Shown here piece by piece: positions 53,600-62,206 of a stretch of DNA of 64,000 nucleotides (its first letter is position 1; each line of letters begins with the position of its first letter). Source of the stretch: Sphingobium sp. HWE2-09. GTDB taxonomy: Bacteria; Pseudomonadota; Alphaproteobacteria; Sphingomonadales; Sphingomonadaceae. The DNA lies in assembly GCF_035989265.1 (NCBI RefSeq), contig NZ_JAYKZX010000003.1:992001-1056000 (forward strand), in the 5' to 3' direction. Both the position numbers and the translations under genes were made by a program. A model generated the notes under the pieces. It had not been told where the DNA came from. It made no database searches and saw only the letters and a program-made list of their open reading frames with translations.

Positions 53600-56302
53600 A
53601 TGACTGAGACGAAAGAGGCCATCATGACCACGACCGCGACCCGTTATGTCTATCGTTTCGGCGGCGGGGTGGATGATGGCGGGCAGGGCGACCGCAACCT
53701 TTTGGGCGGCAAGGGCGCCAATCTGGACGGCATGGCCGCGATCGGCCTGCCGGTGCCCCCGGGCTTCACCATCACGACCGCCATGTGCACCCGCTATTAT
53801 GAAGATGGCGGCACATATCCCGACAGCCTGAACGCCGAAGTCGCCAACGGCATCGCCCATATTGAGGGGATCACCGGCAAGACGTTCGGCAACCCCGCCG
53901 ACCCGCTGCTGGTGTCGGTCCGTTCGGGCGCGCGCGCGTCGATGCCCGGCATGATGGACACGGTCCTCAATCTCGGCCTCAACGACGAAACCGTCATCGG
54001 CCTGGCGACCACGTCGGGCGACGAACGGTTCGCCTGGGATAGCTATCGCCGCTTCATTCAGATGTATTCCGACGTCGTGCTGGAACTGGACCATGGCGCG
54101 TTCGAAGAAGCGCTGGAAATCGCCAAGGAAGATAATGGCTACACGCTCGACACCGAACTGACCGCCGAAGACTGGAAGGCGCTGGTCGCCGAATATAAGG
54201 CGCTGGTGCAAAAGCTGTGGAACAAGCCCTTCCCGCAGGATGTGCATGACCAACTGTGGGGCGCGATCAGCGCCGTGTTCGGCTCCTGGCAGTCGGAACG
54301 CGCGAAGGTCTATCGCCGCCTCAACAACATCCCTGGCGAATGGGGCACCGCCGTCAATGTGCAGGCGATGGTGTTCGGCAATATGGGCGAAACGTCGGCC
54401 ACCGGCGTCGCCTTCACCCGCGATCCCTCGACCGGCGAGAATGCCTATTATGGCGAATATCTGATCAACGCGCAGGGCGAAGATGTCGTCGCGGGCATCC
54501 GCACGCCGCAATATCTGACGCTGGCCGCGCGCGAGCGGGCAGGGGCCAAGCCGCTGTCGATGGAAGAGGCGATGCCGGAAACCTACGCCGAACTGGCGAA
54601 CGTGTTCCAGATCCTCGAAACCCATTATCGCGACATGCAGGACATCGAATTTACCGTCCAGCAGGGCAAGTTGTGGATGCTGCAAACCCGGTCGGGCAAG
54701 CGCACCGCCAAGGCCGCGCTCAAAATGGCCGTGGACATGGCGCATGAAGGGTTGATCACCGAAGAAGAAGCCGTCGCCCGCGTCGATCCCGCCGCGCTCG
54801 ACCAGCTTCTGCACCCCACGCTCGATCCCAGCGCACCGCGCGATGTGCTGACCAAGGGGCTGCCCGCGTCGCCCGGCGCGGCGTCCGGCGCGATCGTGTT
54901 CGACGCCGACACCGCCGAACGCCGCAACGAAATGGGCGACGCCGTTATCCTGGTGCGCGTCGAAACCAGCCCGGAAGATATTCACGGGATGCACGCGGCC
55001 AAGGGCATCCTGACCGCGCGTGGCGGCATGACCAGCCACGCCGCCGTGGTGGCGCGCGGCATGGGCCGCCCCTGCGTATCCGGCGCGGGCAGCCTGTCGA
55101 TCGACAATGCCGCCAAGACGCTGCGCATCGGCGATCGCATCCTTAAGGAAGGCGATATCCTGACCATCGACGGGTCGACCGGCGAAGTGATGGCGGGCGA
55201 AGTCCCGACCGTGCAGCCCGAACTGGCGGGCGACTTCGGCACGCTGATGGTCTGGGCCGACAAGGTGCGCCGCCTCAAAGTCCGCGCCAACGCCGAAACC
55301 CCGCAGGACTGCACGGTCGCGCGGGAATTCGGCGCAGAAGGCGTGGGTCTGTGCCGCACCGAACATATGTTCTTCGACGCGGCCCGCATCACCGCCGTGC
55401 GCGAGATGATCCTGGCCGACAGCGAAAAGGGCCGCCGCACCGCGCTCGACAAGCTGCTGCCAGAACAGCGCGACGATTTCGCGCAGATCTTCATGGTCAT
55501 GGCGGGCCTGCCCGTCACCATCCGCCTGCTCGATCCGCCGCTGCACGAATTCCTGCCCCATGGCGAAGCGGAGTTCGAGGAAGTGGCGAAGGGTGCGGGC
55601 GTCAGCGTCGACACGCTCAAGCGTCGCGCGTCCGAACTGCATGAATTCAACCCGATGCTGGGCCATCGCGGGTGCCGCTTGGGCGTCACCTATCCCGAAA
55701 TCTATGAGATGCAGGCGCGCGCGATCTTCGAGGCCGCGCTGATCGTCAAGCAGCGTGGTGGCGAAGCGCCGATCCCGGAAATCATGATTCCGCTGGTCGC
55801 CACTCGCAAGGAACTGGAGCTGATGAAGGCGATCGTCGATCGCGTCGCCGCCGAAGTCTTCGCCGAGCAGGGCAATAGCGTCGAATATCTCGTCGGCACC
55901 ATGATCGAACTGCCGCGCGCCGCGCTCAAGGCAGGCGAGATCGCGGAAGTCGGCGAGTTCTTCTCCTTCGGCACCAACGATCTGACGCAGACCACCATCG
56001 GCATCAGCCGCGACGATGCGGGCCGCTTCCTGACGCAATATGTGGACAAGGGCATCTTCGCCCGCGATCCCTTCGTCAGCATCGATGTGGAAGGTGTGGG
56101 CGAACTGATCCAGCTCGCTGCCGAACGCGGCCGGGCGACCCGCCCCGGCATCAAGCTCGGCATTTGCGGCGAACATGGCGGCGATCCGGCCTCGATCGCC
56201 TTCTGCGAACAGACCGGTCTCGACTATGTGTCGGCGTCGCCTTACCGCGTGCCGATCGCCCGACTGGCCGCGGCGCAAGCTGCGCTCGCGAACAAGGCAT
56301 GA
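53600..56302 (+). CDS. ppdK: Pyruvate, phosphate dikinase
   Basis: The 900-residue enzyme interconverts pyruvate/ATP/Pi and PEP/AMP/PPi. The N-terminal ATP-grasp part has FGGGVDDG, LLGGKGANL and SVRSGARASMPGMMDTVLNL. The swivelling phosphohistidine domain has His480 in GGMTSHAAVVARG. The C-terminal PEP-binding barrel has GLCRTEHMFF and SFGTNDLTQTT. The ATG at 53600 follows GGGAGAG. A strong terminator follows. Confidence 0.97.
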   Translation: MTETKEAIMTTTATRYVYRFGGGVDDGGQGDRNLLGGKGANLDGMAAIGLPVPPGFTITTAMCTRYYEDGGTYPDSLNAEVANGIAHIEGITGKTFGNPADPLLVSVRSGARASMPGMMDTVLNLGLNDETVIGLATTSGDERFAWDSYRRFIQMYSDVVLELDHGAFEEALEIAKEDNGYTLDTELTAEDWKALVAEYKALVQKLWNKPFPQDVHDQLWGAISAVFGSWQSERAKVYRRLNNIPGEWGTAVNVQAMVFGNMGETSATGVAFTRDPSTGENAYYGEYLINAQGEDVVAGIRTPQYLTLAARERAGAKPLSMEEAMPETYAELANVFQILETHYRDMQDIEFTVQQGKLWMLQTRSGKRTAKAALKMAVDMAHEGLITEEEAVARVDPAALDQLLHPTLDPSAPRDVLTKGLPASPGAASGAIVFDADTAERRNEMGDAVILVRVETSPEDIHGMHAAKGILTARGGMTSHAAVVARGMGRPCVSGAGSLSIDNAAKTLRIGDRILKEGDILTIDGSTGEVMAGEVPTVQPELAGDFGTLMVWADKVRRLKVRANAETPQDCTVAREFGAEGVGLCRTEHMFFDAARITAVREMILADSEKGRRTALDKLLPEQRDDFAQIFMVMAGLPVTIRLLDPPLHEFLPHGEAEFEEVAKGAGVSVDTLKRRASELHEFNPMLGHRGCRLGVTYPEIYEMQARAIFEAALIVKQRGGEAPIPEIMIPLVATRKELELMKAIVDRVAAEVFAEQGNSVEYLVGTMIELPRAALKAGEIAEVGEFFSFGTNDLTQTTIGISRDDAGRFLTQYVDKGIFARDPFVSIDVEGVGELIQLAAERGRATRPGIKLGICGEHGGDPASIAFCEQTGLDYVSASPYRVPIARLAAAQAALANKA

Positions 56303-56308
56303 GAAAAA

Positions 56309-56334
56309 GGGCGGGGATCACTCCCCGCCCTTTT
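56309..56334. terminator. Terminator between ppdK and the HHH-like gene
   Basis: GGGCGGGGA (56309-56317) pairs with TCCCCGCCC (56322-56330), followed by TTTT and preceded by AAAAA. It is usable in both directions by these convergent genes. Confidence 0.88.
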
Positions 56335-56354
56335 CGTATCACTCCACGCGGCGC

Positions 56355-56846
56355 TTATCCGAACAAGCCGCGCTTGGCTGGCTTTGTTTCCAGCGCCTGC
56401 GCCTGACCGCGCCAGTCTTCCTGCGCGATCGTGCCGGGGCTTAGGCCCAGCCGCGCTTCCAGCGTCGCTTCCTGCTCCGCGCTCAGCGTCGCGATCTGCT
56501 CGAAACGCTGATAGCCCGCCTCGTTCAGCGACACTTCCTGCGCCTGGCTGATGCCGTTGATGCGGCTCAGATCGTCGCGCACCGCTGCCTTGTCGGCAAC
56601 GGCAGCGGTTCCAGCGACCGCCGCCGTGCCAGCGCCCACCGGCACCGCATGCCGTTCCAGTTCGCGGATACGCGTTTCGGACGCTTCGATCCGGGCGTCG
56701 CGATCCTTGATCGCCTGCCGGTGCAGCAATTGTTCGTCGCGCCACGCCCGGCGATATTTGCCGCGCCCGCTCATCATCAGGCCGAAGATTATGCCGATCA
56801 CCAGCGCAATCAGCAGCAGGGCCAGGTCGTTCAGGGTAAAGCTCAT
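56355..56846 (-). CDS. Membrane-anchored helix-hairpin-helix-like protein
   Basis: The 163-residue protein starts at ATG 56846 (MSFTLNDLALLLIALVIG). One membrane helix (residues 6-24) precedes a coiled-coil-like segment (about 30-65). The C-terminal half has DLSRINGISQAQEVSLNEAG and YQRFEQIATLSAEQEATLEA, a helix-hairpin-helix-type fold (COG3743-like). Its function is unknown. Confidence 0.75.
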   Translation of the reverse strand: MSFTLNDLALLLIALVIGIIFGLMMSGRGKYRRAWRDEQLLHRQAIKDRDARIEASETRIRELERHAVPVGAGTAAVAGTAAVADKAAVRDDLSRINGISQAQEVSLNEAGYQRFEQIATLSAEQEATLEARLGLSPGTIAQEDWRGQAQALETKPAKRGLFG

Positions 56847-56984
56847 GACGGATCCTCCTGCCCATCCGAACGGCGCAGCATCGCAAAAGTTGCCGCATAT
56901 TCGTTGCGGGCCTGAAACAGGTCGCAAAAGTGCAAAAAAGGGGCTTGCCCAATCCGCCAAGCGCTTCTATCTGCGCGTCTCCAC

Positions 56985-57061
56985 GCACCCATAGCTCAGC
57001 TGGATAGAGCATCAGACTACGAATTTGAGGGTCGGGCGTTCGAATCGCTCTGGGTGCACCA
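56985..57061 (+). tRNA. tRNA-Arg (anticodon ACG), copy 1
   Basis: The gene is 77 nt. The acceptor stem GCACCCA/TGGGTGC has discriminator A and encoded CCA. The anticodon stem TCAGA/TTTGA surrounds CTACGAA, giving ACG. The T-arm is GGGCG-TTCGAAT-CGCTC. Confidence 0.96.
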
Positions 57062-57118
57062 TTTTTTCGAGGGCTTTCTGGTCCGGGCTTTCAGCCACGG
57101 TCTGCTGGTCTTTCTCAC

Positions 57119-57195
57119 GCACCCATAGCTCAGCTGGATAGAGCATCAGACTACGAATTTGAGGGTCGGGCGTTCGAATTGCTCTGGGTGCACCA
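57119..57195 (+). tRNA. tRNA-Arg (anticodon ACG), copy 2
   Basis: The gene is identical to copy 1 except for one C-to-T change at nucleotide 62 (57180). This turns a G-C pair of the T-stem into G-U. The two are 57 bp apart and probably share a transcript. Confidence 0.96.
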
Positions 57196-57211
57196 TCTTA
57201 TTGACGGCGGT

Positions 57212-57239
57212 AAAAGGGCGGCATCCGGCCGCCTTTTTT
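57212..57239 (+). terminator. Terminator after the tRNA-Arg pair
   Basis: AAAAGGGCGG (57212-57221) can pair with CCGCCTTTTTT (57229-57239) around CATCCGG. It can also serve cobQ from the other strand. Confidence 0.75.
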
Positions 57240-57248
57240 GCGTCCGCT

Positions 57249-58700
57249 TTACGCTATTGCCAAGGCGACCATCGCGTCGATGTCGCAATGGGTTTCCAGC
57301 AGCACAGCGATCTCATCCAGCGCGTCCTCGACCGACCGGTCATAGTCCGCCCCCGCAGACGCGCTGCCCAACCGCCGCAACAGCGCATCGCGCAAGGCCG
57401 TGCTGGCGAGCAAGCCATGGACATAGCTGCCCATCACCCGGCCATCGCGGCTGATCGCACCATCCGGGCGTGAACCGTCGAGCAGGGCGAAGGGGCGGGC
57501 GCAGTCCGGGCCGTGGGTTACGCCCATATGCATTTCATAGCCGCCAAAATCGGCGTCGAGCGCCCGGCCGCGCACCTGCGCCAGCGTCTTGGCTCCGGAC
57601 AGCCGCGTCTCCACGTCGAGCAGGCCCAGCCCCACCACCGCGCCCGCCGGTCCCTCTACCCCGTCGGGATCGGCAATCGTCCGCCCCAGCATTTGATAGC
57701 CGCCGCACAGCCCCAGCACAGCGCCGCCGCGGCGATGGTGGGCGCGAATGTCAATGTCCCACCCCTGTGCCACCATCGCGCGCATGTCCGCGATCGTGGC
57801 CTTCGACCCCGGGAGGATCACCAGCGCCGCGTCGCCCGGCATGGCTTGCCCCGGTCCGATCATGCGCAGGTCGATCCCCGGCTCCAGCTTCAGCGGATCG
57901 AGATCGTCAAAATTGGAGATGCGCGGCAACACAGGGCAGGCGACCACCAGCGGCGCGGCGGCAGAAAAGCGGCGCTGTTCCAGCACGACCGCATCTTCGC
58001 TGGGCAGCCGGGCGACTGCGTCCAGCCATGGCACCACGCCAAAGCCCCGCCAGCCCGATAGCGCCTCGATCTGCCTGTAGCCATCGTCGAACAGCGCCGG
58101 ATCGCCGCGAAACTTGTTGATCAGGAAACCCCGGATCATCGCCGCGTCGTCAGGATCGATGACGGCGCGGGTGCCGACCACCGCCGCGATCACGCCGCCC
58201 CGGTCGATATCGCCGACCAGGATCACTGGCACGTCGGCGGCGCGGGCAAAGCCCATATTGGCGATGTCGCCGCTGCGCAGGTTGATTTCGGCAGGCGATC
58301 CGGCGCCCTCCACCACGACGATGTCGCACTGGTCGCGTAGCCGTTCGTAACTTTCCAGTACAGCCCCCAGCAATTGCCCGCGCGCGCTGCGAAAATTGCC
58401 GGAGCCTAACACCCCGCGCACTTGCCCATGGACGATCAGTTGCGACGTCCGGTCCGCCTGCGGCTTCAACAGCACCGGGTTCATGTCGCTATGGGGTGGC
58501 ACCCCGCAGGCGATCGCCTGCAAGGCCTGCGCCCGGCCGATCTCTCCCCCATCGCTGGTGACGGCCGCGTTGTTCGACATATTTTGCGGCTTGAACGGCC
58601 GCACCCGATAGCCCCGGCGCACCAGCGCACGGCACAGGCCTGCCACCAGCACCGATTTGCCGACGTCCGATCCGGTTCCCTGCAACATGATAGCGCCCAT
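57249..58700 (-). CDS. cobQ: Cobyric acid synthase (glutamine-hydrolysing)
   Basis: The 483-residue enzyme amidates cobyrinic acid a,c-diamide derivatives in B12 synthesis. The N-terminal P-loop-like GTGSDVGKSVLVAGLCRAL is near residue 9, with FKPQNMSNNA. The C-terminal class I glutaminase has the catalytic Cys in LGLCGGYQMLG and His in GSYVHGLL. The start is at 58700 (MGAIMLQG). It follows TadG by 39 bp on the same strand. No B12 riboswitch is visible upstream. Confidence 0.95.
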   Translation of the reverse strand: MGAIMLQGTGSDVGKSVLVAGLCRALVRRGYRVRPFKPQNMSNNAAVTSDGGEIGRAQALQAIACGVPPHSDMNPVLLKPQADRTSQLIVHGQVRGVLGSGNFRSARGQLLGAVLESYERLRDQCDIVVVEGAGSPAEINLRSGDIANMGFARAADVPVILVGDIDRGGVIAAVVGTRAVIDPDDAAMIRGFLINKFRGDPALFDDGYRQIEALSGWRGFGVVPWLDAVARLPSEDAVVLEQRRFSAAAPLVVACPVLPRISNFDDLDPLKLEPGIDLRMIGPGQAMPGDAALVILPGSKATIADMRAMVAQGWDIDIRAHHRRGGAVLGLCGGYQMLGRTIADPDGVEGPAGAVVGLGLLDVETRLSGAKTLAQVRGRALDADFGGYEMHMGVTHGPDCARPFALLDGSRPDGAISRDGRVMGSYVHGLLASTALRDALLRRLGSASAGADYDRSVEDALDEIAVLLETHCDIDAMVALAIA

Positions 58701-58739
58701 AGGCTGCTCCTGACGGCGGAGCGGCCGCAACGCAAGCGA

Positions 58740-60365
58740 TCAGGCTACGATCGCCGCCATACCGCAGCGGCGCTGATGCACACGCACCTCCGCCGACCCC
58801 ACCCGCACGCCCAGCGTCGCCGTCACGCTATTGAGGATGCCGTCCAGCAAAGGGGCCGTGGTGCCCAGCACGGCGCCGACCAGCGGACTGAGTGGGCTGT
58901 TGCCGACGGTGATGCCCAGGAGCGATACCTGTATCTGCGTCTGGCTGGTCAGGCTGGCGGCGATCCCCTGCGTCACATCCCGCGTGCTGACGGTCTTGGC
59001 CTGCTGCGCGCTGATATCGGCGGGAGAGAAAAAGACGCTCTGGCTCTGCGTTCCGCCCAGACTGATATTGGCATAGCCGGTGACGCGCGTGCCGATCGTC
59101 TGCGCCAGCAGCGCGGGACGCGGATTTGCGGGGACGGAGAAATTGGTCAGGGCGTTCACATCGATGTCACCCAGCACGGCAGAGCCGACCGATGGCGTGA
59201 CCGCCAGGGTGACGCCGCCATCATTGCCGCAGCGGATATCGGATAGGCGCGCTTCCGCCGCCGCCAGTTCGATATAGAGCGGTATGCGCACCGACGCGAT
59301 GCCCGACAGGGCGGTGGCGACCGACGTCTCCAGATAGATGCGCGCCTGCCCCGTGCGCAGCACTACGTCGCGCTTGGCGGTGATGCTCATCAGCGGCGAG
59401 CGGGTCTGACCTTCGCCCGTCACCAGCATCAGCCGGGTGCTGGTCAAGCCCGGTACGGCGACATGCAGATCCATCGGCACCGATGTGCCCGATGGCGGGC
59501 TAAGTACCATGCGCAGCATTGAGAAAGCGTCGAGCAGGATATTGGGCTGGCCGGTGGCGCTGGCCGCGCCGCGCATCGGGCCAAGGTCGATGATGTCGCT
59601 CAGCCGAATCGATCGGCCGGGAATGCGGCTCGACAACGCCAGCAATGTCGCGCTGGCCGGGCCGGTCCCTGCGCCGTCCGCCATCGCGCCGAGCAGATCG
59701 GCCAGGGGGATTTCCCGGTCGAACAACGCGCCATAGGGTTCGCCGTCCCGCCCCGTCCGCACGCGCAGGGCATCGGCGACCCGCAGCAGGTCCAGGTTCG
59801 CGCTGAGCAGCCCGTTATAATCCATCACCGACAGATTGAGTTCGGTCCCGGCAAGGTTCGACAGCAGCATGTTGGGCAATCCGCCGCTAAGCGAAGCCAG
59901 GCCGGTGCCGAGCGAGAAGGCGGCGGCGTCGGATCGTGCGGCAGTCGCGCGGGCGCTCAGGTCCACGCCATCGCGGCCGACCAGCAGCCGCGCGAAGAAA
60001 AGCGGCGTGCGGCGGCGCACTTCCACCCGGATCGCGCCGCCGGTCGCATCGCCCGCGCGGAAACGCTGATCGATCGGCACGGCGGGGTCAGGCACATAGC
60101 TGCCGCTGTCGAAGGTGGCGAGGGCGACGCCGCCGACGCCGCTCCTGACCACCATCTGTTCGGCGGCGGTCCGGCCACCATCGGCGGCTGCCAGGGCGGC
60201 GGCGTCGGCCACGCCCTGCAACTGACGGCGGGCGAGATAGACCGAGCCGAGGTCGACGGCGACCGTGGCCGCGCCCGCCAGCATGAACAGCGAACTGGCG
60301 AGCATGAAGGTCACGCCGCCGCGCCGGTCCCGCGCCAGCCCCCGGCCAAGGGACGAGCGGTTCAT
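58740..60365 (-). CDS. TadG-like pilus assembly protein
   Basis: The 541-residue protein has an N-terminal hydrophobic segment after RDRRGGVTFML (about residues 20-43), then VDLGSVYLARRQLQGVADAAALAA, the usual TadG/TadE_2-type start. A long extracytoplasmic part follows and ends with Cys-containing HQRRCGMAAIVA. It overlaps the TadE-like gene by ATGA. It belongs to the Tad system that builds Flp pili, but no other Tad gene is in the window. Confidence 0.85.
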   Translation of the reverse strand: MNRSSLGRGLARDRRGGVTFMLASSLFMLAGAATVAVDLGSVYLARRQLQGVADAAALAAADGGRTAAEQMVVRSGVGGVALATFDSGSYVPDPAVPIDQRFRAGDATGGAIRVEVRRRTPLFFARLLVGRDGVDLSARATAARSDAAAFSLGTGLASLSGGLPNMLLSNLAGTELNLSVMDYNGLLSANLDLLRVADALRVRTGRDGEPYGALFDREIPLADLLGAMADGAGTGPASATLLALSSRIPGRSIRLSDIIDLGPMRGAASATGQPNILLDAFSMLRMVLSPPSGTSVPMDLHVAVPGLTSTRLMLVTGEGQTRSPLMSITAKRDVVLRTGQARIYLETSVATALSGIASVRIPLYIELAAAEARLSDIRCGNDGGVTLAVTPSVGSAVLGDIDVNALTNFSVPANPRPALLAQTIGTRVTGYANISLGGTQSQSVFFSPADISAQQAKTVSTRDVTQGIAASLTSQTQIQVSLLGITVGNSPLSPLVGAVLGTTAPLLDGILNSVTATLGVRVGSAEVRVHQRRCGMAAIVA

Positions 60366-60811
60366 TGGCTGGCGATCCGGACGACGGCGGTGCGTTCCAG
60401 CACGCTGCCAGGCATGGGAAGGGGGATCGCGGCGAATAAGGGCGCGCTCGACAGATTATAGCGCAACGTCACCGTGTAATAGCCGCCGCTTTCGCCCGTG
60501 CTGATGCCGATTGTCTGGGCGCCGGGAACGGGGAAGGCGGCCCGCGCCGCGACGATGCTCTGGTCCACCAGCGTGCGCCGTTCGGTCGCGTTCAGCCCGG
60601 CCACCGATGCGCGGGCGGCATCATTGGCGGCCTGTTGCAAGCTGTGGGCAGTCATGAACCAGCTGCTATAGCCCAATATGCCCATCAGCAGCAGAATGAG
60701 CAGCGGCAGGGCGAAGGCGGCCTCTATCACCGCACTGCCGGTCTGGTGACGTAGCAGCGCGGCCAGGGAGCGGCGCGATCGGGTGAAGGGGCGGGCGCTA
60801 TGGTTCGACAT
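60362..60811 (-). CDS. TadE-family pseudopilin-like protein
   Basis: The 149-residue protein has the TadE motif TGSAVIEAAFALPLLILLLM at about residues 24-43 and the following QQAANDAARASV. It is a membrane-anchored pseudopilin of the Tad/Flp pilus. It is the first gene of the pair with TadG. Confidence 0.88.
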   Translation of the reverse strand: MSNHSARPFTRSRRSLAALLRHQTGSAVIEAAFALPLLILLLMGILGYSSWFMTAHSLQQAANDAARASVAGLNATERRTLVDQSIVAARAAFPVPGAQTIGISTGESGGYYTVTLRYNLSSAPLFAAIPLPMPGSVLERTAVVRIASQ

Positions 60812-60982
60812 GCGGATGATGTTACGGGGCGCGCTTCAATTTCGGGTTTGGCCTCACACCCCGCTCATTCACGCGTTTTACGCAAAAGTGGGACGAGGGG
60901 CGGCGGGCCAGCACCGCCCTTTCCCGTAACGGTTGCGGGGAACCGCCCGGCATCCTCCGATATGGACGTTGTTTCCGGTAAC

Positions 60983-61867
60983 TCAGCCGACGCTGGCGGG
61001 GGTGATCACGATAACCGCCCCTTCCGTTCCGTAAATGCCATGCAGTCGCGCGATCGCCGCGTCGATCGGCGCGATGATGCCATCGTTGGTGAGCAACTGG
61101 GTCGGGAAGCGCATGTCGCCATCGCCACGCAGCACGCGTTCCATCTGCTCGCGAAAGTGGGGCCGGACGGGCAGGGCTATGAGGTCGGCGACCGGCACGT
61201 CGGCCAGCCGATCCGCCGTCAGTCCGACGATCGCGCAGAAACTGTCGTTCACTACATCGATGAAACCGCGCATCGACACGCGCACATAGCTGACGCCGCC
61301 ATGCACGCCCATGGCTTTGAGGATCGCCGATTTGACGTCGGCCAGCCGGTGGCGCTGCATATCGGCGGTAATGTCCCGCAGCAGCAGCGCAACCCCGCCC
61401 GCGAAGGGAAAGGTCTGCACATGCAGCCATACATCGTCGCGAAAGGGGGAGGGGATGTCGGCCGCGCTCGCCTCGCCGGAACTCAAGCTATGGCGGATAT
61501 GCGCTTCCGTCAGCGTGCCCGACAGTTCCGGAAAGGCATCCCATAGGGACTGCCCATCCAGATGCCGGTCCCACCGCTTCGCCATGGCGAGTGCCACGCC
61601 GTTGACATAGTCGATGGTCAAATCCGCGCGGCACAGAACCAGACCCTGATGAATGCGTGCAGCCAGTTCGGTCGTACGATCCGGTGCGGGTTGCTGGTCA
61701 TCGCCGACCGCCAGCGTGCGAAAACGGTCCATGCCCATGAAGACATGGGTTTCGCGCCCGTGATGCGTCACCATGACAGGTTCCTGCGATCCCACTTCGC
61801 GCCAATGGGCGAAATTGCGCACCAGTTCGGCGGCGGGCACGCTGCGCCTGCGTCGATCGTCCAGCAT
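60983..61867 (-). CDS. Phd/YefM-like domain fused to two PAS-like domains
   Basis: The 294-residue protein begins with SVPAAELVRNFAHWREVGSQ (residues 9-28) and EPVMVTHHGRETHVFMGMDR, which match the Phd/YefM antitoxin DNA-binding fold. Two PAS-like regions follow. The first (about 65-170) has ARIHQGLVLCRADLTIDYVN. The second (about 180-290) has RVSMRGFIDVVNDSFCAIVG. No kinase, GGDEF or toxin domain is attached. It is probably a sensory DNA-binding regulator, inferred from the domains. It lies upstream of the Tad genes on the same strand. Confidence 0.75.
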   Translation of the reverse strand: MLDDRRRRSVPAAELVRNFAHWREVGSQEPVMVTHHGRETHVFMGMDRFRTLAVGDDQQPAPDRTTELAARIHQGLVLCRADLTIDYVNGVALAMAKRWDRHLDGQSLWDAFPELSGTLTEAHIRHSLSSGEASAADIPSPFRDDVWLHVQTFPFAGGVALLLRDITADMQRHRLADVKSAILKAMGVHGGVSYVRVSMRGFIDVVNDSFCAIVGLTADRLADVPVADLIALPVRPHFREQMERVLRGDGDMRFPTQLLTNDGIIAPIDAAIARLHGIYGTEGAVIVITPASVG

Positions 61868-61963
61868 CTGTCGGCACTCCGTTATCGTGAACGGAAGGCA
61901 GGATAGATCAGGATGCGAATATGCGAAGGTCGAGTTCGATCCGTTTCGGAACGACGATGGGCG

Positions 61964-62179
61964 TCACATGCCGCGCTGATATTCGACGGCGTCCAGGATC
62001 TTGCCGCCCGCCATCAACACCGTGCCGGAACAGGCGAGCGCCAGCAGATGGCCGCCGGTGCCGGGATATTGCTGCATATAGGCATGGCCGCGCTCGGCCG
62101 CGCCCAGCGCCAGCGCATAGATCACCAAAAACGCTTCGAACTTGGTCTTGATGATGAAGAGGTTTTTGATCCGTTGCAT
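61964..62179 (-). CDS. Small membrane protein, 71 residues
   Basis: It begins MQRIKNLFIIKTKFEAFLVI and has two hydrophobic segments (about 16-30 and 42-60), with a Gly-rich turn between (YPGTGGHLLALACSG). The ribosome-binding site is GGATGG. It lies between astB and the PAS gene on the same strand. I do not recognise a function; such short proteins are common in this family of bacteria. Confidence 0.65.
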   Translation of the reverse strand: MQRIKNLFIIKTKFEAFLVIYALALGAAERGHAYMQQYPGTGGHLLALACSGTVLMAGGKILDAVEYQRGM

Positions 62180-62206
62180 GGTGATTCCATCCGGCTTGCC
62201 CCGCCG

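Noticed and set aside
53579..56278. Very long open frame antisense to ppdK (about 900 codons), and similar ones antisense to tig (6013-7788) and glnA (20743-22326)
   Set aside because: High-GC genes with G/C-rich third positions commonly keep the opposite strand open. The products are low-complexity, resemble no family, and the sense genes are certain.
58701..58739. Cobalamin riboswitch upstream of cobQ
   Set aside because: Only 39 bp separate cobQ from TadG, too short for the element, and no B12-box-like sequence is seen there.
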